9,866 bases of DNA from JABWBJ01 sp036507855. GTDB taxonomy: Bacteria; Gemmatimonadota; Gemmatimonadetes; Gemmatimonadales; Gemmatimonadaceae. Below the pieces are notes generated by a model that did no database searches, was not told the DNA's origin, and was given only the letters and a program-made list of their open reading frames with translations. The stretch spans positions 1-9,866 of the forward strand of contig DATCIJ010000243.1 in assembly GCA_036507855.1 (NCBI GenBank), written 5' to 3'. Shown here in pieces: positions 1-5,694 of the stretch (the first letter of the stretch is position 1; every line of letters starts with the position of its first letter). A program made the position numbers and the translations under genes.

Positions 1-1141
1 GGCGGTGGCCTGGGCAGCAGTGGCGAGCGGCGTGGCGAAGGAGTTCATCGACGTCGATTCCTATCGAGAACAACTCGAGGCGCGCCTGGGCCGGGCACGT
101 GGGATCCTGCGCGGGATCATCAACCGCGCCATGAGTGACCCACGGCGCGTGGTACTGGCCGAAGGCGAAGATCGCCGCACCATCCGCGCCGCGCGGATAC
201 TCGTCGACGACGGCATCGCCGTCCCGATCCTTCTCGGCAATCCCGAACGGATCCGCCGAAAGGCGGAATCAGAGCAGATCACGCTCGACGACATCGAGAT
301 CGAGGACCCGGCTGAGATTTCGCCGCGCCGCGATGCGTTCGCGACGCATCTCTGGGAACGACGGCAGCGCAAGGGCATGAGCCTGGCCGAGGCGAGCCGC
401 CGGCTCTACAACCCGAATTACTACGGGTGCGTGATGGTCGCGACCGGCGCAGCCGACGCGATGCTGTCCGGCGCGACGACGACGTACCCGGAGACGCTGC
501 GACCAGCGCTCGAAGTGATCGGCGCGCACCCGAAGGCCGGCCTGGTGAGCGGCATGTACATGCTGGTCTTCGACAAGCGCATCGTGTTCTGCGCGGACAC
601 GACGGTGAACTTCCAGCCGAACTCGGAGCAGCTGGCACAGATCGGGTACTCGGCCGCCCGCATTGTGCGCGCGCTGGGTGAGATGCCTCGCGTGGCGATG
701 CTGAGCTTCTCGAATTTCGGCTCGGTGCGCGGCGAGGAATCGGCGCGGGTGGCACGCGCGGTAGAGCTGCTGCGCCAGCGGGACCCGAATCTCATGGTGG
801 ACGGAGAGATGCAGGCCGACACCGCCGTTGACGCGGCGACCCTGACCGAATCCTTCCCGTTCAGCTCCTTGAAAGAGCCAGCCAACGTGTTGATATTCCC
901 GAACTTGAGTGCCGGCAACATCGCCTACAAACTGCTGCATCATCTGGGTGGCGCGACGGCGATCGGCCCGATCCTGGTGGGCATGGCCAAGCCAGTCCAC
1001 GTCCTGGAGCAGGGTGCCGATGTTCAGGACATCGTGAACATGGCGGCGGTGGCGGTGATGGACGCGCAGGACCGCGTCCGTCCGTTGGTAGAACGCCCGA
1101 TTCCCACCGCGCCAGGCGTCTATTCGGTCCCGACTCTCTAA
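1..1141 (+). CDS. maeB: NADP-dependent malic enzyme (MaeB type), C-terminal PTA-like domain, 5' partial
   Basis: This is the C-terminal half of a bifunctional-looking malic enzyme, which decarboxylates malate to pyruvate with NADP reduction in the cytoplasm. The reading frame is open from base 2 and ends at TAA 1139-1141. The GTG at base 5 is unlikely to be the start, because the first residues (SGVAKEF...DSYREQLEARLG) match the linker normally found between the malic domain and the phosphotransacetylase (PTA)-like domain of MaeB proteins. About 380 residues are present and the N-terminal catalytic half lies outside the window. PTA-domain hallmarks are visible: SGATTTYPETLRPAL (about 466-510), CADTTVNFQPNSEQLAQIGY (about 590-650), VDGEMQAD (about 799-822) and FPNLSAGNIAYKLL (about 895-936). 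In MaeB the PTA domain is usually non-catalytic and mediates oligomerisation and acetyl-CoA control. A free-standing phosphotransacetylase is the alternative, but the linker argues against it. pckA follows closely on the same strand. Confidence 0.88.
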   Translation, partial: AVAWAAVASGVAKEFIDVDSYREQLEARLGRARGILRGIINRAMSDPRRVVLAEGEDRRTIRAARILVDDGIAVPILLGNPERIRRKAESEQITLDDIEIEDPAEISPRRDAFATHLWERRQRKGMSLAEASRRLYNPNYYGCVMVATGAADAMLSGATTTYPETLRPALEVIGAHPKAGLVSGMYMLVFDKRIVFCADTTVNFQPNSEQLAQIGYSAARIVRALGEMPRVAMLSFSNFGSVRGEESARVARAVELLRQRDPNLMVDGEMQADTAVDAATLTESFPFSSLKEPANVLIFPNLSAGNIAYKLLHHLGGATAIGPILVGMAKPVHVLEQGADVQDIVNMAAVAVMDAQDRVRPLVERPIPTAPGVYSVPTL

Positions 1142-1158
1142 CACCGGATTTCGTGACA

Positions 1159-2772
1159 ATGGCAACGCAGACCGAGCCCGTCGCAGCCAGCGCCAACGAG
1201 GAAAAACGACTCTCTCAGCAGGGACTGACGCCGGCGGGCGCGGTGCACTGGAACCTCATGGCGCCGTCGCTGATCGAGGCAGCGATCCGCCGTGGTGAGG
1301 GGATGCTGGCTGACATGGGTCCGTTCGTGGCAACGACGGCCCCGCACACGGGCCGGTCACCCAACGACAAGTTCGTGGTGCGCGAAGCGAGCACCGAGGG
1401 AGACGTGGACTGGGGGAAGGTGAACCAGCCGATCGGCCAGGAGCACTTCGACCGCCTGCTGGCCGACGTGCGCGCCTACCTGAATGGCCGCGATGACCTG
1501 TTCGTGCAGGATCTCTTCTGCGGCGCCGATGAGGGCCACCGGCTGAGCGTCCGCTACATCACGCCTAACGCGTGGCACGCCGCCTTCGTCCGCAACATGT
1601 TCATCCGCCCCACGGCGGACGTGCTGGCCGGCTTCGACCCGAACTTCACGGTCCTGCACGCGCCGGAGTTCCACGCCACGCCCGAGGCGCACGGCACGCG
1701 CACCGGCACGTTCATCGTGCTGCACCTCGCCCGCCGCATGATCCTCATTGGCGGGACGCGGTACGCCGGCGAACTGAAGAAGGCCATGTTCACGGTGATG
1801 AACTACCTGATGCCGAAGGACGGCGTGCTCTCCATGCACTGCTCGGCCAACATCGGCCCCGGCGGCGACACGGCGCTCTTTTTCGGCCTCTCCGGCACCG
1901 GGAAGACGACCCTGTCGGCCGATCCGGCGCGGTCGCTCATCGGCGATGACGAGCATGGGTGGAGCGTGAACGGCGTGTTCAACTACGAGGGCGGCTGCTA
2001 CGCGAAGGTGATCAACCTGTCTCCGGAACAGGAGCCGGACATCTTCGCGACCACGCAGATGTTCGGCACCATTCTCGAGAACGTGGTGCTGGACCCGGTC
2101 ACGCGCCGTGTGCGGTTCGACGACCAGTCGATCACGGAGAACACGCGCGCCTCGTATCCCTTGCCATACATCAGGAATCACGTGCCCAGCGGGCGTGGTG
2201 GCCATCCGAAGAACATCGTGTTCCTGACGGCCGACGCGTTCGGCGTCCTGCCGCCGATCGCGCGGTTATCGCGCGAGCAGGCGATGTACTACTTCATGTC
2301 CGGCTACACGGCGAAGGTGGCGGGCACGGAACGCGGCGTTACAGAACCGCAGGCGACGTTCAGCTCGTGCTTCGGCGCGGTGTTCCTGGTGTGGCGTCCC
2401 GGCAAGTACGCCGACATGCTTGGAAAGCTGATCGACCAGCACGGTTCCGCCGTCTGGCTGGTGAACACGGGCTGGAGCGGTGGTGCGTACGGCGTTGGCA
2501 AGCGCATGAAGCTTCCGTATACCCGGGCCATGGTTCGCGCCGTGTTATCCGGGGCCCTGCGCAACGCGCCGACGCAGGTGGATCCCGTCTTTGGCCTGGC
2601 GATTCCAACGTCGTGTGAAGGGGTGCCATCAGAGGTATTGAATCCTCGCGCGACCTGGGCAGACCCCGCGGCGTATGACGCGCAGGCGCAGAAGCTCGCC
2701 GAAATGTTCCGGTCCAACTTCTCCAAGTTCGGTAACGTCGATTCCTCGATTGCGGCGGCAGGACCGCGGTAA
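1159..2772 (+). CDS. pckA: ATP-dependent phosphoenolpyruvate carboxykinase
   Basis: Converts oxaloacetate plus ATP to PEP, CO2 and ADP, the entry step of gluconeogenesis, in the cytosol. ATG 1159 gives 537 residues, the usual length for the ATP-dependent family. An in-frame GTG lies two codons upstream at 1153, and neither start has a clear Shine-Dalgarno. Numbered from that GTG, the active site is complete: TGRSP substrate arginine (R68), Y204 and K210 in YAGELKK, H229 in SMHCSAN, the P-loop GLSGTGKT (245-252), the metal-binding acidic motif LIGDDEHGW (D265, D266) and R332 in ENTRASYP. The P-loop and DDEHGW forms are those of the ATP-using rather than the GTP-using enzyme. The gap to the malic enzyme stop is only 17 bases with no terminator, so the two are probably co-transcribed. 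Both act on the C4-to-C3 decarboxylation node. Confidence 0.97.
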   Translation: MATQTEPVAASANEEKRLSQQGLTPAGAVHWNLMAPSLIEAAIRRGEGMLADMGPFVATTAPHTGRSPNDKFVVREASTEGDVDWGKVNQPIGQEHFDRLLADVRAYLNGRDDLFVQDLFCGADEGHRLSVRYITPNAWHAAFVRNMFIRPTADVLAGFDPNFTVLHAPEFHATPEAHGTRTGTFIVLHLARRMILIGGTRYAGELKKAMFTVMNYLMPKDGVLSMHCSANIGPGGDTALFFGLSGTGKTTLSADPARSLIGDDEHGWSVNGVFNYEGGCYAKVINLSPEQEPDIFATTQMFGTILENVVLDPVTRRVRFDDQSITENTRASYPLPYIRNHVPSGRGGHPKNIVFLTADAFGVLPPIARLSREQAMYYFMSGYTAKVAGTERGVTEPQATFSSCFGAVFLVWRPGKYADMLGKLIDQHGSAVWLVNTGWSGGAYGVGKRMKLPYTRAMVRAVLSGALRNAPTQVDPVFGLAIPTSCEGVPSEVLNPRATWADPAAYDAQAQKLAEMFRSNFSKFGNVDSSIAAAGPR

Positions 2773-2914
2773 CTGCGATTTTCGCCGTGGGGACACGGGT
2801 TACACGGATAACGGCGGATACTGCAACTGATTCTGGTTAGAACCCTCAAGGTGTCTGGGCCTCGCAACGCGCGAGCGGAATTCAATTTCAGCGTAATCAG
2901 GATGTGAGCAGTCT

Positions 2915-2949
2915 ATCTCACGTCTCCCATCTCACATCTCACATCTACG
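2915..2949. repeat. Heptamer tandem array (unit atctcac) abutting the HD gene start
   Basis: Five consecutive 7-base units are seen: atctcac, gtctccc, atctcac, atctcac, atctacg. The array ends one base before the TTG start of the HD-domain gene and occupies the whole region where a ribosome-binding site would sit. An inverted 8-mer, gatgtgag (2901-2908), is complementary to ctcacatc, which occurs twice in the array (2931-2938 and 2938-2945). An mRNA hairpin could therefore form just before the start codon. Confidence 0.85.
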
Positions 2950-2950
2950 C

Positions 2951-4231
2951 TTGTTTGAAATAATTCGCGATCCGCTCTGGAACAACATCACGCTCGACGA
3001 CCTGGCCATTCGCCTCGTCGACACACGCGCGTTCCAGCGGTTGCGGTATGTGCGGCAGCTCGGGCTGGCGTACCTGGTCTATCCCGGCGCCACCCACACC
3101 AGGTTCGAGCACGCGTTAGGGACCTGGCATCTGGCGGGACGCACGCTCGCGCTGCTCCAGGACCGGGGTGAACTCACGGCCGGGCACGAGCGCGAGGCGC
3201 GGGTGGTGGCCGCGGCCGCGCTGCTGCACGACATCGGGCACTATCCCTTTTCGCACGCGCTCGAGGAAATCGGCGCCCCGCATCACGAGGATGTTGCCGG
3301 CGCGCTCCTGACGCGCGGCGAGATCGCCGAGGTCCTGCGCGACGCCATCGCCGCGGACGCACCGGAGCGCGTGGTTGAGCTGATCCGCGGCCGCAGCGCG
3401 AGTCCGCTGCAGGGACTCGTCTCGGGCTCGCTCGATCTCGACAAGATCGAGTACCTCAAGCGTGACGCGCTGATGTGCGGGGTGCCTTACGGCGAGATCG
3501 ACGTCGATCGGCTGATCCACTCCCTGACCCTGGTGTCGGATCCCGTCACGGGTCGTTCGACCGTCGGCGTCTCCGAGAAGGGGCTCTCGGCGCTCGAGTC
3601 GCTTCTGTTCGCGAAGTATCAGATGTACCGGAACGTGTACTGGCACCACGCGGTGCGAAGCGCGACGGCGATGTACAAACGGCTGGTGGCCGATGCCATC
3701 GATAGCGGGTCGCTGCGCGTGGCCGAGCTGGCTTCATTCAGCGATGAATCACTGCTTCACCAGCTCGAGGAACGCGCTCCGTCGCGGCTGTTGCGTGGCC
3801 TCCGGGAGCGGCGCTTGTACAAGCGGGCGTTCGAATGCCCAAGCGCCGAACTGCCTGAGGAGGCCGCGGAGTGGATTGCCTCCGATCGTCGACTGGTCGC
3901 CGCTGCCGAGAACCAGATCGCGCGGGACGTGGGACTCGAACTCGGCGAAGTACTGCTGGACTACCCGGTGAAGACACAGATGCTCGATCTCGACCTGCCG
4001 GTGCTGCGCAGGAACGGCGAAGTGCGACGGCTCACCGGCGAAGGACTCGAGGGCGCGATCAACCTGCCGATGCTGTCGAACGAGCTGTATCGCTCGGCGA
4101 GGTGGCTTCGCGTCTTTGTCGCGCGGCCGGCACTACTTGACCGAAAAGCCGTGGTCAGGCTGGCCGTGATGCCCGAGTCGGAAGTGCGGTCGCGAGTGGC
4201 TAATGGAGAATCACTTCTAACAGCACGCTGA
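2951..4231 (+). CDS. HD-domain phosphohydrolase (COG1078 / SAMHD1-dGTPase-like)
   Basis: A 426-residue metal-dependent phosphohydrolase of the HD superfamily, related to dNTP triphosphohydrolases; the actual substrate cannot be read from the sequence. The HD metal site is visible: H54 in HTRFEHALGTWHLA, H93-D94 in LLHDIGHYPFSHALEE, and a distal aspartate in SLDLDKIEYLKRD (D162 or D164). H111-H112-E113-D114 lies where the family has a second histidine/acidic pair. The N-terminus (FEIIRDPLWNNITL...FQRLRYVRQLGLAYLVYPGA) aligns with the usual start of this family, which supports TTG 2951. Codons back to the in-frame stop at 2894 include no ATG, GTG or other TTG. There is no Shine-Dalgarno and a heptamer array fills that position. 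The TGA stop (4229-4231) sits inside an inverted repeat shared with the convergent gene. Confidence 0.9.
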   Translation: MFEIIRDPLWNNITLDDLAIRLVDTRAFQRLRYVRQLGLAYLVYPGATHTRFEHALGTWHLAGRTLALLQDRGELTAGHEREARVVAAAALLHDIGHYPFSHALEEIGAPHHEDVAGALLTRGEIAEVLRDAIAADAPERVVELIRGRSASPLQGLVSGSLDLDKIEYLKRDALMCGVPYGEIDVDRLIHSLTLVSDPVTGRSTVGVSEKGLSALESLLFAKYQMYRNVYWHHAVRSATAMYKRLVADAIDSGSLRVAELASFSDESLLHQLEERAPSRLLRGLRERRLYKRAFECPSAELPEEAAEWIASDRRLVAAAENQIARDVGLELGEVLLDYPVKTQMLDLDLPVLRRNGEVRRLTGEGLEGAINLPMLSNELYRSARWLRVFVARPALLDRKAVVRLAVMPESEVRSRVANGESLLTAR

Positions 4232-4262
4232 GTTGTTAGTGCTGGGTGACCAACAACTCAGC
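4227..4262. terminator. Inverted repeat between convergent genes, possible bidirectional terminator
   Basis: A perfect 11-bp stem is formed by gctgagttgtt (4227-4237) and aacaactcagc (4252-4262), with a 14-base loop. The TGA of the HD gene (4229-4231) is in the left arm, and the TGA of the minus-strand small gene (plus-strand tca, 4258-4260) is in the right arm. There is no strong T-run on either side, so intrinsic termination is plausible but unproven. Competing stems exist: cagcac (4221-4226) with gtgctg (4239-4244) in the loop, and caacaac (4251-4257) with gttgttg (4266-4272). Confidence 0.6.
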
Positions 4263-4428
4263 CTGGTTGTTGTCCCCGCGCCTGCGCCAGCTTACGCGCG
4301 ATTGCCCGATAAAACGCCGCGTCCTCCGATTTCCCTTCGGATTCAAGCGACATCGCGCACCGCTCCAGCGCGTATAGCAGGTTCCCGAGATAGAGCTCAG
4401 CAAGCTCGCCGACCGTTTCCTCGGCCAT
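4258..4428 (-). CDS. Small hypothetical protein (56 aa), coupled to the PPM phosphatase
   Basis: Begins MAEETVGELAELYLGNLLYA and ends ARKLAQARGQQPG. I do not recognise a family. Its ATG (4428-4426) overlaps the phosphatase stop (4430-4428) by one base in a TGATG arrangement, the classic sign of translational coupling, and no separate Shine-Dalgarno is seen. The composition suggests a soluble, nearly all-helical protein rich in A, E, L and K with a single cysteine and no signal peptide or membrane segment. A longer reading frame in this phase extends back through the phosphatase, but its upstream part is arginine/glycine-rich low-complexity shadow translation, so the short form is preferred. 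Its stop lies in the inverted repeat shared with the HD gene. A role linked to the phosphatase is inference from position only. Confidence 0.6.
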   Translation of the reverse strand: MAEETVGELAELYLGNLLYALERCAMSLESEGKSEDAAFYRAIARKLAQARGQQPG

Positions 4429-5249
4429 CAGGCAGCGTTCGAGACCGGGCCGCCACTGGGAGGTGTGTGACCCGGAGGGAGCGCGGGGGACTCTTCGGTC
4501 GTTTCGTCGTCGCCTGATGCGGCAGCGATGATCTGGACGACCACGGCAGTGACGTTGTCCAGACCGCCGCGGTAGTTCGCCTCGGCGATGAGCGCGTCCA
4601 CGATTCTCCCCGCGGACGCGCGAGAAAGAAGGAGCTGCTGCAGCCGCCGGTCGTCCACCATGCCCGTCAGCCCGTCGCTGCAGACCAGGAAGACATCGCC
4701 CGTCCGGAATTCGCCGCTGAACGTGTCCGCCTCGACCTCCTCGCCCGCCCCAACGCACCGCGTGATCACGTTGCTGTACGGGTGATAGCGGGCCTGCTCG
4801 GGGGTGAGGAGGCCGGCGTCCACCTGCTCCTGGACGTACGAGTGATCCTTGGTCAGCTGCGTGAGCGCGCCATCCCTGAGCAGGTAGATGCGTGAGTCAC
4901 CGACCTGCCCGATGAGCCAGCGGGCCCCTGAGACGAGGAGGACGGAAACCGTGGTTCCCATTCCCTGCTTGTCGGACTCGGCGATGGTGCGTTCGTAGAT
5001 CGCGCGATTGGCGTTCCTGATCGACTCGGCGACCTTGTCGCGGGGGGCCGAACCGGTGAGTTGATGCACGTCGGTCAGGTCCCGCGATACGATCTGCACG
5101 GCCATCTCGCTCGCCACCTCGCCGGCGGCGTGTCCGCCCATGCCATCGGCGACGATGAACAGCCCCCCCTGCTTGCTGGCGTGAGCGAAGAAGGAGTCCT
5201 CATTCCCCGAACGCACCATGCCCACGTCACTGCGGGCGGCTACATGCAT
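4428..5249 (-). CDS. PPM/PP2C-family serine/threonine protein phosphatase
   Basis: A metal-dependent protein phosphatase of the bacterial Stp/PrpC type that reverses Hanks-type Ser/Thr kinase phosphorylation in the cytosol. With ATG 5249-5247 it has 273 residues. Motifs in order: RSDVGMVRSGNEDSF (metal aspartate D18), VADGMGGHAAGE (D35, G36), GMGTTVSVLL, GQVGDSRIYLLRDG, LTKDHS, CSDGLTGMV (D192) and LDNVTAVVV (D231), so the metal centre is complete. The last 30 or so residues are proline-, serine- and glutamate-rich and probably disordered. The frame is open further upstream, giving a 314-residue version, but those extra 41 residues are encoded within and beyond a MITE-like inverted repeat, and family members start near MHVAARSDVG. 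GTG 5255 is another possible start. No kinase, FHA or PASTA gene is adjacent in the window. A 56-residue gene overlaps its end. Confidence 0.92.
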   Translation of the reverse strand: MHVAARSDVGMVRSGNEDSFFAHASKQGGLFIVADGMGGHAAGEVASEMAVQIVSRDLTDVHQLTGSAPRDKVAESIRNANRAIYERTIAESDKQGMGTTVSVLLVSGARWLIGQVGDSRIYLLRDGALTQLTKDHSYVQEQVDAGLLTPEQARYHPYSNVITRCVGAGEEVEADTFSGEFRTGDVFLVCSDGLTGMVDDRRLQQLLLSRASAGRIVDALIAEANYRGGLDNVTAVVVQIIAAASGDDETTEESPALPPGHTPPSGGPVSNAA

Positions 5250-5254
5250 GTCCA

Positions 5255-5365
5255 CTAGTACCGTTCCAACCTGTTGGCGCTGGAAGTGACTGGGAACCCA
5301 GTCAATGCCCTGTCGCGCATCGGGACGCTGGTAATCGGTCGCAATTCCGGTTGGAACGGCACTAG
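5255..5365. mobile_element. MITE-like inverted-repeat element (111 bp)
   Basis: The ends ctagtaccgttccaacc (5255-5271) and ggttggaacggcactag (5349-5365) are inverted repeats, matching at 16 of 17 positions. A second, internal palindrome lies at 5287-5304 (8-bp stem around aa). The element carries no open gene of its own. The terminal CTAG on both sides could be a 4-bp target duplication or simply part of the palindrome. Its left end is 5 bases from the phosphatase ATG, so it supplies the leader, and possibly the promoter, of that gene. The size and long inverted ends suggest a non-autonomous element; a large structured RNA or attenuator is the alternative. No copy elsewhere in the window. Confidence 0.5.
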
Positions 5366-5694
5366 GGGGCAAGCCCCGGAGCAGCGAGCCCCTGGCGCGG
5401 GGGGAACCACAGGTTCAGGAAGCACCGGGCGCGGGGCGTGGGATCCAGAGTCATCTGGGTCACGGTCGCGCGAACCTGGGATTGTCGCATCTGGGGAAAT
5501 GGGGATGGGTGGCGGGGTGAAGCTATCGGCGGTCCAAACCGACCGCGACTGCCCCGCCGCCCGCGTCGGGAGTGGGGAAGCTATTCCGCGACCCGCGGGC
5601 CACGCAAGCAGCGGTGACGATGGGACTTGGGACGTTTCTAACCTTGGAGTCGGCCCAATCCGTAGGTCGCGGGCGGCCCCTATAGCTTTGGATC
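5366..5694. other. Gene-free, G-rich region upstream of uvrA
   Basis: No convincing gene is present here; the plus-strand frame that crosses it runs out of phase into uvrA and has no family likeness. Visible structure: a ggggc/gcccc mini-hairpin (5366-5377); the dyad gaacc-aca-ggttc (5404-5416); an 8-bp stem with a 4-base loop (5442-5461, one T-G pair); a four-run G-quadruplex motif (5493-5517); aagctat at 5520-5526 and 5578-5584 with its inverse atagctt at 5682-5688; and an 8-bp inverted pair ccgcgacc (5586-5593) / ggtcgcgg (5665-5672). Promoters for uvrA must lie here, but only a weak -10-like tatagc (5681-5686) with no matching -35 is visible. Confidence 0.6.
5493..5517 (+). other. Putative G-quadruplex motif
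   Basis: Four G-runs on the plus strand, GGGG (5493-5496), GGGG (5501-5504), GGG (5507-5509) and GGGG (5514-5517), are separated by loops of 4, 2 and 4 bases. This satisfies the usual G3+N1-7 rule. It lies about 180 bases before the uvrA start. Folding is not shown and GC-rich DNA gives such motifs by chance. Confidence 0.45.

Noticed and set aside
269..1165. Minus-strand 298-residue frame opposite the malic enzyme, and a similar 282-residue one at 1357-2205 opposite pckA
   Set aside because: Both are histidine/arginine-rich antisense shadows of well-supported genes and show no domain motifs.
2793..2810. Tandem 9-mers acacgggtt / acacggata after pckA
   Set aside because: Two imperfect copies are too few to call a repeat array.
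5242..5251. Perfect palindrome acatgcatgt over the phosphatase start codon, as an operator
   Set aside because: At ten bases, overlapping codons ATG CAT GTA, it is likely coincidental.
5404..5461. A known small RNA (SRP RNA or similar) upstream of uvrA
   Set aside because: There is a slight likeness to aggtcaggaag-type signatures and one hairpin, but the conserved SRP, RNase P or 6S core is absent.
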